Assembly: GCA_024291935.2 (NCBI GenBank)
Contig: JAGTYA010000024.1
Location: forward strand, 8,556,001-8,620,000
Direction: 5' to 3'
DNA from: Okapia johnstoni
Lineage: Eukaryota; Chordata; Mammalia; Artiodactyla; Giraffidae
Length of the DNA: 64,000 nt
Shown: positions 24,903 through 36,000 of the stretch, piece by piece
Numbering within the stretch: position 1 is the stretch's first letter
How the letters are laid out: each line of letters starts with the position of its first letter
The notes under the pieces: generated by a model
The model's database searches: none
What the model saw: the letters and a program-made list of their open reading frames with translations, nothing else
What the model was told of the DNA's origin: nothing
Translations under genes and position numbers: made by a program

Positions 24903-27900
24903 CTCAGGTTGCAGGGCCAGGTGCACGGTGGTGGGGACAGGATGGGGTGTCAACCCTAAGGAGAAGTAGAGATGATGGCAGGGAGAGCCCAGGATCTCAC
25001 CTTCCAGAAAATCCAGAAACCATTTAACCAGCCAAGAAGAAGTTCACAGATAAGGATGGTCAGCACAATGTCATCTATGGTAGAGAACAACTCATAGTGT
25101 TTCTACATGGAAGACAGAGAAAAAGAAGGGCAGAAAGGTCAGTGGAGCGGGGCCTTAGCAAGACCAGGGACAGAGGATGTCTGTAGGGAAGGGGAGGCCC
25201 AGATTCTTATTGCTCTTCAGCCTCAGCATCTTTGTAGCACCCTTTAGAGTAACCCTTGCACATACGTGCCAGGCACCATTCTTAAGACCACAAGCTTATT
25301 TCATGTTACCATCACCATCATCCTGCAAAGTAGGTTTTATTCCCATCTTGCACTTGAGGAATCAGAGAGGTGCCCAAGGTCAAACAGTTAGTGATAAAGA
25401 TTGTTGTCTGACTACAAACCTTTGTCCCTAACCTCTAGAGTAGGAAAAGGGAGGTGGAGAAAGGCAGAACAGACTCCAGGTTTGGGAGGGAAAGCCCTGG
25501 CCCTTGAGATGGAGGACATCAAGTCCTATCCTTGCTTCTTTGGTTGTCTCCACCACTCCGGCTGCACCAGCTCCCAAATCCCCAGGCTTGGCTTGACCAA
25601 ACTCCTGAGTGGATCCCCCTACTCGTGGATCCAAGACATGCTCCCGGGGTGGATGCATTGATGGATGGATGACTCCATGATTTTGAATTCTGTTTAAAAC
25701 AACTCACTTTCACGCCATCACCTGTTCAGCTGTGACTCTGCTGTCGTTTGTGACGTGAACAGCTCCCAGCCCCTTGATTCCACCTTGCCAGTTACAAAAC
25801 TCACCTGACTCCCCCTTTTCTTTACCTCCGTGGCCCACAGACTCAGGGCTTCAAATCTCCTGTTCCCCACACCTTGCCACCAGCTCCATCCACCAGCCAG
25901 CGTGAGGCTGGACAGAGCTGCTGCTTCTTTTTTTTTTTCTCTCGGCCATGCTGCACAGCATGTGGGATCTTAGTTCCCTGACCAGGGATTGAACCCATGG
26001 CCCCTGCAGCGGAAGCGTGGAGTCTTAACCACTGGACCACCAGGGAATTCCCTGGGCAGAACTTCTTAAATTCAGATGGGAGCTGAAGTTTATGGGCTCC
26101 CAGCCTGTTCCAAATTCCCAAAGGGCATCATGGGCCAGGGGTGTCTACCTAAAAGGCTTTTTCCTTCCCTTCATTCCTCCCTTTGGCTCCACCCCATTGG
26201 CCACGGGTGGCAATAGGCTCGCCTTACTATTTATTGAAAGAGCTTCCTGAACAGTCGCCCTGCCTTTTCCAAGTCATGAGCATCTGTGGCTAAATCAGAG
26301 TTGCTTTCTTTACCCACAAACCTTCCATGACTCCCTATGGCCTGCAGGGTGAGGTACCAAACCAGTCCGGCAGTCACAGGTCTCTAGGATCTGACCTTCA
26401 TGGCACATATCCTCTACCAGGCTTTTTTAGCATTTTTGACTTGGACTCAAAGAAATATATATTTTACACCATAATGCTTTCTCTTCCTCTGGCTCCTCCC
26501 CTCCCTCTCTCTTCCCCACCACAGTTTCTACTTCATTCTTTTCCATTTTATTTATTCTACATCAAAATGCCACTACCTGCTTTCTGAATTGTTTTCATGA
26601 TCCATTGATGGGTTTTGATCTGCCTTCCAGAGTCACTCATTCTGCAAACCCTGGCAACTGGGTTTCTGCCTCCACCACATCAGAGTTAGCTCCTGTCAAG
26701 GTCACAAGGGCAAGGTCCAAGGGATGTTTCAGAGTCCTTTTCTGGCCTTGTGTCCTAGCCACACCTGACGCTGCGCTTGCTCCCTTGGTAATGTACTCTC
26801 CCAGGGATCCTCTCACTCCTCTGGCCGCTCCTCCTTACTACCCTTTTGCACCTCCTCTTCTATTTTCTGCCCTTTACTTAGAGGCTCTTCTCAGAGAGCT
26901 CTGTCTTGGTCCCCTTCTCACTCAGTACTCTCTCCCAGGCAAGCTCATCCATTCCTTGAACTTCAGCAACCAGCTCCCTGGATGCCAGTCACTCTCATGT
27001 TGCCATACTTTAAACCCTGGCTTGCCTGGGTAAACATCAAGGTCCTACTGTATAGCACAGGGGACTATATTAATATCCTATGACAAACCATAATGGAAAA
27101 GAATATAAAAAAGAATATATATGTGCATGTATAACTGAATCACTGCTGTACAGCAGAAATTAACACAACACTGTAAATCAATGATACTTCAATTAAAAAA
27201 TTAAAGTAAAAAATAAAAAAAATAAACCTTGGCTTTCCAAAGACATCCTCCTTAATATAGCTTGAAGATGCTGTGTGATCTGGCTGTTGACTGCCTCTCT
27301 GAACTTACCAGTCACCACATAGGAACATTTTAAAAACACTGGCTTTCAATAGGACAATTTGCGTATGTGGTGGACTCCTTGGAAGAAATTAAAACATCAA
27401 GGGTAAGACCCAAGTCATAGTGGACTTCAAGTTGGATACCCAGAACTCACTTCCATGCTGTTTCTTCTGCCCAAAACATTCTTTTCCACCTCTTTCTGCC
27501 TGGCCAACACCTACTCATTCTATATTCTCCACTTAAATGTCCCTTTCTCCAGGAAGCCCTCCTGACCCCAAGGTTAGGTCCAATGCCTCCTTTGAGCTTC
27601 CACACACTCTGTGACACCCAGGCATTTGCAGTGACATGTTTGTTGTGTCCGTCTGAGATAGACCTTGGTCTGTTGTATTCATACATGGCACAGAGCACAG
27701 TATCTGGTGCAGAGTGATTCTCACTCAGTGATTATTGATTAAAATGGGATACCCTTCCCCACAAGACACCCATTGGCCTGCCTCTGCTCACACCGTTTTT
27801 CTCCTGTCCTTCCTCTGCAAATCCAATGCATTTCTCAAAGCTGGGCCCCCTCCATCACGAAGTCTTCCTTGATCTCAGTGCTGACAGGCCCTTGAAAAGC

Positions 27901-28916
27901 ATCCAATCCAATCATCATGAAGAGATGAGGAGGCTGAGGCCCAGGGAGGGAAGTGCCTTGCTCAGGCCCCTGTGAGATGAGTGAAAGCAGGGGTCAGGCT
28001 GTTGTCCCACCTGGCCAAGCACGGAGTTGGTACGGAGAGCGATGGTGATGGCGTTGACCACCAGCAGCACGGCCAGCAGCAGCTTGAAGGCTGGGTGTCG
28101 GAGAAGCTGCTTGACATACATGCATGTGATGAATTCCTGCATGTCCCAGGCATCCTGGGAGAGGACGGGGGACCTTCCTTCAGGCAGGTGTCACCATAGG
28201 AGGCCTCTGCCTAGAAGTTTGCTCTCAGTGAATAGCGACCCATGGGGGCCACTTCTGGGGGGAGAAGTTGCCTGAGAGGGGATCATGGAATGGGGGCATC
28301 AGTGTAGAGGTCACTACCTAAATAGTCAATAAAAGCAGGTCACTCCTGGGGGGGGGGGGGTCTTTGTTGGGGTCATTGCAAGGGAGACTCTTTTGGGGGT
28401 CTCTGCTGGGGAGTGGCCCTCATTATAGAGGGGCTCCTCTGAGGGTCACAGCCAGGCAGTTACTAACATATCATAGTTGGGGAGCGGGTCACTGCAGGGA
28501 TCCCTGCTGGGATGTTTAGAAGCAGAAGGGGCAGTTATCCTGAGGGCCTGTTGCCCCATGGATACTGCGGCAGAGGGGTCACCGTCGGGGTGAGGGTGGC
28601 TGCAAGCCCCCTGACAGGCTGCACTCCCGGCCCCGGCCTTACCTTTCTGCTGGTGATGTCTCGGCGGTTGATGAGCACTTGCTCCTCTGCCCGCCGGTAG
28701 GGCTCTCGAGCGGCCCTCTGCAAGGGTGAGGAGGGGGCCCATCAGTGCAGCCCGTGCCCCTCCAGACCCAGTCCAGTCCTCTCATGCCCCATCCCACCCC
28801 AGGGTGCCCAGCTTGGGCAGTGCAGCCTGGCAGGGGCTGCCTACCAAGCGGTTCAAAGGTTTGATGTGGGTGGTGTCAGTCCACTGCTGCCACCAGCTCC
28901 TTTGGTTATCTGCCAT
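12927..28916 (-). CDS. CATSPER4: Cation channel sperm-associated protein 4 (CatSper4), 11 coding exons
   Basis: One of the four pore-forming subunits of the CatSper calcium channel of the sperm flagellum, needed for hyperactivated motility. Coding exons (minus strand): 28916-28845, 28717-28643, 28154-28011, 25102-25001, 17370-17273, 17104-16984, 16769-16636, 15363-15192, 14408-14197, 13874-13709, 12974-12927. All phases agree, giving 447 residues (human, from memory, about 472). S1 lies near residues 62-82 in exon 3 and S2 in exon 4. S4 follows in exons 5-6 ([20 protein letters not shown]). The pore helix is in exon 7, with the TQDGW selectivity-filter segment at residues 237-241. S6 is in exon 8 ([20 protein letters not shown]). 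The C-terminal tail is charged and coiled-coil-like. The last exon codes only 15 residues plus stop. Intron 4 (25000-17371) carries an MAGEB retrocopy and two LTRs. The start codon is the only ATG giving the conserved MADN...WWQQW beginning. Confidence 0.95.
13219..13322 (+). repeat. Bov-tA 5' part
   Basis: Starts 'ggggcttcccaggtggcacc' and ends 'gggaagatcccctggagg'; only the tRNA-like half is present. Lies in CATSPER4 intron 10. Confidence 0.8.
15101..15130. repeat. (AC)n microsatellite
   Basis: About 14 AC units preceded by alternating CG/CA purine-pyrimidine sequence, in CATSPER4 intron 8 close to the exon 8 donor at 15191. Confidence 0.9.
17730..18430 (+). repeat. Ancient L1 3' end
   Basis: L1 3' region text, such as 'gatcccacttctagaaatcc' followed by 'ggctaaactactgcacgttc', ending A-rich near 18430. 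Sense on plus, thus antisense in CATSPER4 intron 4. Confidence 0.6.
18465..18573 (-). repeat. CHR-type SINE, reverse
   Basis: Contains the complement of the CHR core: 'tagccactggactaccaggg'. Confidence 0.75.
18878..18985 (+). repeat. BovB 3' end fragment
   Basis: About 105 bases of the BovB 3' terminus ('gaattggtgatggacaggga', 'gcatgctgcagtccatgggg'), ending in tandem 'actga' units typical of BovB tails. Confidence 0.85.
19325..19850 (+). mobile_element. Solo ERV LTR (copy 1)
   Basis: A 526-bp unit starting TG (TGAAAG at 19325) and ending CA (near 19850). It is about the same length as, and similar along its whole length to, the unit at 20674-21178. Shared blocks include 'ttgcctgaat' near the end and 'gagacaggctgggacctggg' near the start. 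It has the look of a ruminant class II (ERVK-type) LTR. No clear target duplication remains. No retroviral gene is present between the two copies. Confidence 0.6.
20674..21178 (+). mobile_element. Solo ERV LTR (copy 2), 3' truncated
   Basis: Diverged second copy of the LTR at 19325-19850, same orientation. It lacks the last roughly 40-50 bases. The approximately 820 bases between the copies look like unrelated older DNA, so these are more likely two separate solo LTRs than one short provirus. Confidence 0.55.
21545..23249 (-). pseudogene. Processed MAGEB-family retrocopy with one premature stop
   Basis: On the minus strand an ATG at 23097 opens a frame beginning [14 protein letters not shown], the hallmark start of MAGEB proteins (melanoma antigen family B, normally X-linked; MAGE proteins bind RING E3 ligases). 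It runs to TGA at 22086-22084, 337 codons. The MAGE homology domain is clear ([52 protein letters not shown]). Codon 120 (22740-22738) is TAG where the family usually has Glu, between QMK and PIRKID. No frameshift is present. Processed-copy marks: AATAAA (21572-21567), a T run on plus at 21540-21552 that is the poly(A) tail, and a 14-bp duplication (gatgcttccttttt) at 21531-21544 and 23250-23263, cut at an L1-endonuclease-type TT/AAAA site. It lies in CATSPER4 intron 4, same strand. The 119-residue N-terminal piece and a 212-residue piece from the next ATG (22719) could each be translated only if it is transcribed. Confidence 0.9.
23268..23481 (+). repeat. Full-length Bov-tA SINE next to the MAGEB copy
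   Basis: Complete SINE from 'gggcttccctggtggctcag' to the 'gacacgactgagcgacttca' end. A 13-bp duplication (ttcctttttaaga) lies at 23255-23267 and 23482-23494 and overlaps the MAGEB target duplication. Confidence 0.92.
24130..24440 (+). repeat. Possible ancient LTR
   Basis: 'ccataaaataacgttcctct' followed by 'aataaaccccccactttg' resembles the promoter/polyadenylation portion of an old mammalian LTR. Family not recognised. Confidence 0.35.
24508..24660 (-). repeat. Bov-tA SINE, reverse, partial
   Basis: 'tctgattctttgcaacccta' through 'ggggatcttcctgactcagg'; the 5' tRNA-like end is missing. Confidence 0.85.
24863..24900. repeat. (CA)n microsatellite
   Basis: About 18 CA units, about 100 bases past the CATSPER4 exon 4 donor. 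Confidence 0.9.
25930..26052 (-). repeat. CHR-type SINE, reverse
   Basis: 'gcatgtgggatcttagttcc', 'cagggattgaacccatggcc', then 'taaccactggaccaccaggg'. Full-length form. Confidence 0.9.
27030..27230 (+). repeat. L1 3' end
   Basis: 'ggtcctactgtatagcacag' and 'tgtacagcagaaattaacac', then an A-rich end; typical ruminant L1 3' UTR. A related fragment is at 44265-44480. Confidence 0.75.
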
Positions 28917-29675
28917 ATTGCTCAGTCTCCCGCTTCACTCCTCAAAGAAACGTCACTCCAAGTGCACCTGCCCGCCCCTCGTGGTGATATCACAGAGGCC
29001 TCTGTGACGCCCCCAGCTGTCCGCATTCCACCAAGGAATTCCCATAGCAAGAGAAGCTCCTCCCACTGACTCCCCTGGGTGTGCCGCAGAGGAGGCCGAG
29101 CACTCCTGGGAGGTCACAAGTCAGAGGCTGGTGAGAGCAGGTCAGGTCTCTTGTGCAGCCTGGATGGAGACACAGGGGTAGGTCCCTGCTCGGTGTCCAG
29201 GAGCTGGAGGTGAGACCCAGCCAAGGAGAGAGAAGAGGAGAAGGGTGTTTCGTTCTGGGGTCCTCTTCCGAGCAGACTTCATCCTGCATCCCTGCCTACC
29301 GGCTACCCCATCGCATCACCCCAGTCTCCAGGGCTGCCCTCCCGCCCTCCTTTCCATGGGAGGTATGTTTCCCCATCTGTAGACGAAAAGGTTGGTCCCT
29401 ATTTCCCACCTGTTCCCCCCTGGAGATGGGGCAGGACAACACCATCAGTTCTCTGAAGGGCTGGGGAGAGATGGGCGTTAAGGAGAAGCCCCCAGCATCC
29501 TGGTAGGGATGGGGCTTCAGCTAGAGACCCCACGGGTGGGGTGTGCAGTGGGCTACTTACCAAGAGCATTCACCTCCATCTGACAGCATTTCATCCCTGT
29601 CCCCTCCCAGAAGCAGATTCCAGATTCTAATAGAGAAGTCAAAGGCACGTGCAGATTCATGTTAAAGAAACTGAC

Positions 29676-29681
29676 TTTATT
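29676..29681 (-). terminator. CNKSR1 poly(A) signal
   Basis: AATAAA on the minus strand about 350 bases past the CNKSR1 stop. The transcript should end about 740 bases upstream of the CATSPER4 ATG. Confidence 0.7.
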
Positions 29682-30031
29682 TAGTTGATAAGTATCTACT
29701 GGTTCAAGTGAAGAACTTCTGTACAGACAGGCTTGGGGAACGGAGACATGCTGAGGGGCAGAGGGGGCACAGGCAGAGCACAGGGTAAAGAGTTCTTGCA
29801 CCCCTGCCTCTCGCTCCTTCCTTGGCACAAAGCTCACTTCACTTTACCCCACTCTGGGGGCAGGGAGAGAAGCAGAAATGGCGGAAGGTGGGGCAGAGGA
29901 AGTCAGCTTGGGGCAGAACCACGGACAAGCACTACCTCCAACTTGGAAGAGCATGCAGGAATGCTATGTCCTAGACGTGTCAGAGGTGGTCCTCAAGGCC
30001 GGAGGTCGGAAACTTAGGGTACTGGCCAAGG

Positions 30032-33000
30032 TTAGAGGTCAGGAGGTCGGGGGTCACTCTCTGGGATCAGGGAGCAGAGACGAGAGTGCTCCTCGGGATC
30101 AGAGGGTGGCGGGTGGGAAGACTGTTCCTTAAGGTCAGAGTTCAGGACTTGGGAGCCGCCCTCGGCCTGCTCCCCTCCCCAGGCCCCCAGGCTCTCGGAG
30201 TAGAGCTCCTGGTTCTGCTCCTTCCACCGGCGGAATTTCTCTCCGGTGAGCTCAGGGTCGCCCAGCACCTCCTCCAGAGCCTGCAGCTCCTGCAGCTTTG
30301 CCTGGAAGAGGTGTCGGGGTTAAGGGGCCAGGATCACCCCGGGAAGGGGCAGAGCCCGAGCCCAGAGCTAGCTCTGGGGCCCAGGGCCAAGATCCCAGCC
30401 AGCTCCAGCCCCCATCCTCAAAATCGAGAGCCTGGCTCCAGGAACCCAGAATTCTGACCCGCTCCGCAGCCGAGCCCAAGAGGGCGCCCAGCCCCCTGTG
30501 CGCCCCCTGCTGACCTTGAGCGTGCTCTGCAGCGCGCGCACACGGTGCACTCGCTCGTTGAGCTGGGGGTCTCGGTTGCGCCGCATGAAAGAGCTTCGCC
30601 ATTGCTCCTGAGTGAGGGGCTGCTGCTGGCCCAGCAGGGACACGCCACCCAGCCTCAGCCCCCGGACCATTCCTTCGAGGGCCCCTTCGCTGCTGTCTGT
30701 GGGAGGGGGGAGCAGAGTGAGGGTGTGCTCGCCCCCCTGCCCCCAGCCCTGTCTCAGCTCTGTGCCCCCCACCCCCATGCCCTCACCCTCACACCCTCCG
30801 CTCCGCTCCGCACCTGATGCCGGACTGAAGGAGGTCCATGGGCTGCCCTGCGGGGTGGCTGCAGGTGATGGATCTCCATGGAGCGAACTCCTGGCTTGGG
30901 CCGGGCTGGGCTGCGGGCAGGGTGGAAGGAGAGGAGGGTTATCAGTCTGAGCTCCACGCCCTGCTCTTCATCCCGCCGCCCCCTCCACCAGCCCCCGACT
31001 CACTGAGGCTGAGCGGGATCCAGCCTCGTCGTCAGGATCTTCGGCTTCCGTCTCGCTGTAGCAGTCTGGGGTGGACAGGAGCCGTTGAGGGGACCCACTG
31101 AAGCTTCACAGGGTTTGGGTAAGCCAGGGGGTGGGCTTGGGAACGGGATTCCCAGCCCCCACCCCAGGAAAGCAGAGGCTCAGGTGAGATTCGGTGGGAT
31201 CCAGCCCTGGGGACACCCACCTTCCTCTCGGGGCAGGGAGGCCCGGCCTGGAGACTGGTACTTGGAAATGCAGGTAATGAGATGGCGCACCCACCTGTGG
31301 AGGGGCAGATGGGTCTCAGAGAGTTTCCACTGAGTCAGTATGCTGGGTGTCAGTCAGTCAGTCAGTCCAGTCGCTCAGTCGTGTCCAACTCTTTGCAACC
31401 CCATGGACTGCAGCATGCCAGGCCTCCCTGTCCATCACCAACTCCCTGAGTTTACTCAAACTCATGTCCATTGAGTCGGTGATGCCATCCAACTGTCTCA
31501 TCCTCTGTCGTCCCCTTCTCCTCCCGCCTTCAATCTTTCCCAGCATCAGGGTCTTTTCAAATGAGTCAGCTCTTCACATCAGGTGCCCAAAGGATTGGAG
31601 TTTCAGCTTCAACATCAGTCAGTCCTTCCAATGAATGTTCAGGACTGATTTCCTTTAGGATGGACTGGTTGGATCTCCTTGCAGTCCAAGGGACTCTCAA
31701 GAGTGCTTGGGTGAGGCTTTCACTTATATCACCTTCTAACTTAATCCTCAGAGCCAATCTGAGAGATAGGAATTCTTATTAGTCCATTTTATAGGAGGTG
31801 AAACTGAGGCTTAAGAGCAGGGAGTGTCTTGATCAGCCCTCTGGAGAGCTGGGATCTGAATCCAGGCTCCTGAGCCCAAGCCCCTAGTGCTCACATGCAA
31901 GCTGTGGGGGGTGAGAGGGTGGCACTCACATGCTCAGATCCGTCAGGGTATCAGCAGCGAAGATGAAGGGTTTGTACACGTTGTGGGTGAGCTGGAACAC
32001 ACTGCCGGGGAGCAGAGGGGCCTCACTCACCTGAGGGTGCCCATTCCGAACCCAGAGAGGCTGGCCTGGGAATCCCAGCCACCTGCTGCTCCCACCCCGC
32101 CCCTCCTGTCACCTGCCTCTCTTTCTCTCCCCACCCCCGGCCTGTCACAGCCCAGGACTTAACTATTTTTTCTTCTGATCTTGTCCACTTTCCAGACTGT
32201 AGTTGGAGACATTGATGAGGCCCTCAGCCTTCTCATCCTGGGGGATCACAGTGTGAGGGTCAGCTTGGAGCTCCAACACCCTTGAGGCCCAGTCAGGCTC
32301 CTAAGGGCGGGGGGGGGGGGGAGGCATCTCCTGGGTTCTCTAACTGCTCATCTCTCAATGCCCAGGGCTCAGGGCAGGAAGCTGAGGTAGGATTGTGAGC
32401 AAGGGGTGTCTCTGAGCCTGGAAATGGGAGGCAAGCTATCCAGAGAAACAGCCAGGAAAGAGGACCCCACTCACACATCTGCTCCATCCCAGACACAGAC
32501 AAAGCTGTTTTGCAAAATGCTCTTCTCCCTGCCTGCTTTTCTTTCACCTTTCCATCTAACTAACCTTCAGGCACTAGTTTCTCAGGAAGCCTTCACCACT
32601 CTTCAGGTGGACTGGTCACCTTTGCAGGGTTCCCACCCACTCCTGGGCTTTTCCTCCCTCACATTATATGTTCCCGTATTGTCCCTGTGTGTTCATCCCT
32701 GTCCCCACTGGCCTGAGAAACAGAAATGGTCCAGTTCTTCCCCATGTCCCAGGGCCCAGCCCAGAGCTGGGTATACAGTAGGCACCTTGAATGTTAGTGG
32801 AATGAGCAGACAATTGCTGGAGCGCCCATCACTAGGATGAACAGATTAACAGAAGGGGAAGGAAAGGCGGGCAGAATCAGTGATTCTACATGGCCTGTGA
32901 TACCTTTTCCAAACTGCTTTTGCACACACCTCAGTTATCTCTGAAGAGTGTCCCCATTTTACAGATGGGAATGCTGGGGCCCACCTGTGACCACCGATCG

Positions 33001-36000
33001 GCCTGGATGGTGGAGGAGGGACAGGAGCTGTGGCCCTGAGGTGACTCACTAGTGTGTGTGTATGAGGTCTCACCTGGGGCTGGCGGTACCAGTAGAGCGT
33101 GTGGCCCTTGAGCACGAACCAGCAGCGGCGCCAGCGTGGGCCCATGAAGCCCCCGGGCACCTTGCGGAGCAGGAGCCAGCCGTCACAGTCGGGCGGGCCC
33201 AGCTCCCGACACGACACCCGCCGGCGCGTTGCCATGCCTGCAGCAGCATGGCACGAAGGTCAGTGAGGGGCTGGCGGGGCGTCCTGGACCCCCGAAGCTG
33301 CTCCCTGGCCCCCCACGAGCACCCCCAGCTTATGTTTCTGAACCCATGCTCTGTGCTCGGATTGTAACAAGTGTCAGTTCTGGGCGAGGAAGCTGAAGAT
33401 CAGAGGACGAGCTGTTTGCCCAGAAATCGCAGAGCTGGTGAGAGGTCCAGGCTGGGAGCACAGGTCTGTCTGACCCCAGAAACAGAACTGAGTCCGGGAG
33501 AGAAGTGTGCGACGTGTGTGCTGGGAGGGTGGTCTTGCCCAGCCTTGTAAAGACTTCTAAGAGTGCCTCAGATCAGAGGAAACTCCCACAACCTACCCAG
33601 TCAGGAGCATTTCATACCTTTTGATTTCCTGCAGCCAGGGACAGGACTCTGAAAGGACCACAGGCAGTTAGAGAAGAGTTTGCATCCAGAGCCACACACC
33701 ACTCCCCACTGAGCCCCTGAACTTACCCTGTCAGGGTGTTCTGGGGGCTCCAGAGTGTCTGCTACCCCTGCCAGGTGAGTGGCTGAGGTTGCAGGGGGGC
33801 TGGCCAGGGGCTCGGGGCCAAGGGAGGTTGAGTCTGTCAGGCAGGGAGGAGAAGAGAGAGAGAGGCTCCATGAGCCTCAGACCCAGGCCCAGCGGTAGGC
33901 TGGGGGTGTAAGAGCCCAGGGTCAGAGTCAGACACCCCAAATGCCTTGTCTGGGACACCGGCTAACACGTGGGGCTTTGATATTACCTGTCCAGGCAGGA
34001 GAGCTGGGTCCAGGACTTGGGTTTGAAGACAGGTCGAAGTCAAAGATGTCTTTAGACGGGGTCCTGGAGCGATGAGGGAGAGATGAGGTGAGCCGTGGCT
34101 TACCCTCCAAGCCCCACCCGGGGCCCGAGCCTGTTACCTGGGAGACACCAAGGCTGGAGCCAGTGATGGGCTTACTGGGCATGGCGAGTCCAGGGGCTGA
34201 GGAGGGGTCTAAGGAACAACCAGAAACAGGTGATGGAGCTGGGGACCACACCCGGGTCTAAAGCAGACTGGGGGCGGGGAGGGTGGCAGGTACCTGTTGT
34301 GGGGTCTCTGGCACCAGGACCTTCTTCAGCACTAAGCTGACCCTGTCTGGCTCCCGCAGCAGCTCCCTCACCACGTTTTTGTGGGGCCAGCCCACCTAGG
34401 GGACGGGGACACTGGGCTGGACTGACCTGGACGGGAGCCTCTGGGGCAACCCAACAGCCCTCCCCTCAGATCACTTTCAGCCTCATGCTCAGCCTCCCGG
34501 AGCCCCTCGGACCCATGTGAGCTGGCTGACCTCACGGCAAACAGCTCACCAGCCTGGTCTCCTGAAGGAAGGGAACCTCTCCACCCACCAACCTGGGTTC
34601 TACTCAGGAACCCCTTCCTCCCACCGTGCCCTTCCCCTCACTCACCACCACCTGCTCGTTGACCTGGACAATCTCGTCTCCAGGCAGGACCTGCAGCTGG
34701 GAGTCGGTGGGGACCTGGTGTTGGAGGTGGGGTTCAGAGGGGTGCACCCTCATGGGGCTTGGCTGGCAAGTAAAGAGGACCATGGGGCTGGGTGGCTGAG
34801 AAGGGTGGAGGGCTCTCACCTGGGCGCCCACTCGAGACACAAAGTGTAGGCAGTTGCTGGTGGTGTGGATTTCCAGGCCCTGCAAGGTAAAAGCTGCGGT
34901 CACTGAGGGTCGGGGGGCTGCAGGGCCAGCGGGCAGGACCCCCGCTGGGCACCAGGACTCAGGCGGGTGGAAAGGGGGAGAGAGCTGGCCTCAGGTTGGC
35001 ACCTCCCGACTTGCTGTGTGACTTGGGGCTTGCTGCTGCACCTCTCTGGGCTCTGCCTCCTCTTCCCCTAAGGGCTGAGGGGAGCAGGTTACTGACTTCT
35101 GGGCTATCAGATTCTCAGCAACTCTCCTGAAGGATTAAAAGCAGGACAGGAGAGGGACAGGGCAGGGCTGGGGTTTTCCCAACTGGTCAAGGATTGAAGC
35201 AAAAAAGTTCATGTCCTCTCCCCTTCTCTCCTAACCTGCCAGGTCCGTGTCCCGGGGCTGGCATGTGTTACCCGAGCCCCACCCGCCACAGCCCCTCTGG
35301 ACTGGAGAAGAGGCTGAATGACAGTGAGACCGCAGGGGAGGTCCTCTGGACCTTTAACATCTGTACGGAAAGGACCATCCAGCCGTAACAGGATAGGATT
35401 CTGTGGGATCCTAGAACCAGATTTCTAGGCCCACAGGAGGCTGCTGAGGGGACCAGAGGTGAGATGTGAGAGGTCAGGGCTCACCGAAGGATCGTCCAGT
35501 GGCACTCGCTCTAGTACAGCCTTCTGCTCCAGCAGCTCCTCCGGGCAGCAGCTCAGGATGTTGTGGCAGATCCCAGCCACATGGCTGCTCTGGCGGATGG
35601 AGGGCAGGATGTCTAGCCTGAGTCCCGTCCCACCCCATTCCCGCAGCCCGCTCAGCCCCCGACTCACAATCCTCAGGACTTTGCTTTCCTTCTCAGCCGC
35701 TGGACAGTCCTGGAAGCAGAGAGAGAGTGGGGGCCAGCCCTGAGCAGGGTGCCCCGCCTTCTCCTGAGGGCAGGGGGCGTACCCTGCGGTCCCTCCCAGC
35801 GTGTCCCGTACCCTGGCCCCTTCCCAGAACGACATGGCCACAGAACTTCAGACCCAAGGTCCCATCTCCCTGACACCAGGCCCCCAGAGGTCACCACACA
35901 TGCCCTCCCCCGCTCCACACCCTCCTGAGATCAAACTTGCTGAGCTGCCCCTGCCAGTTAGGAGCCCCCACATACCCCCACCCTCTACCCAGTGGCCGGG

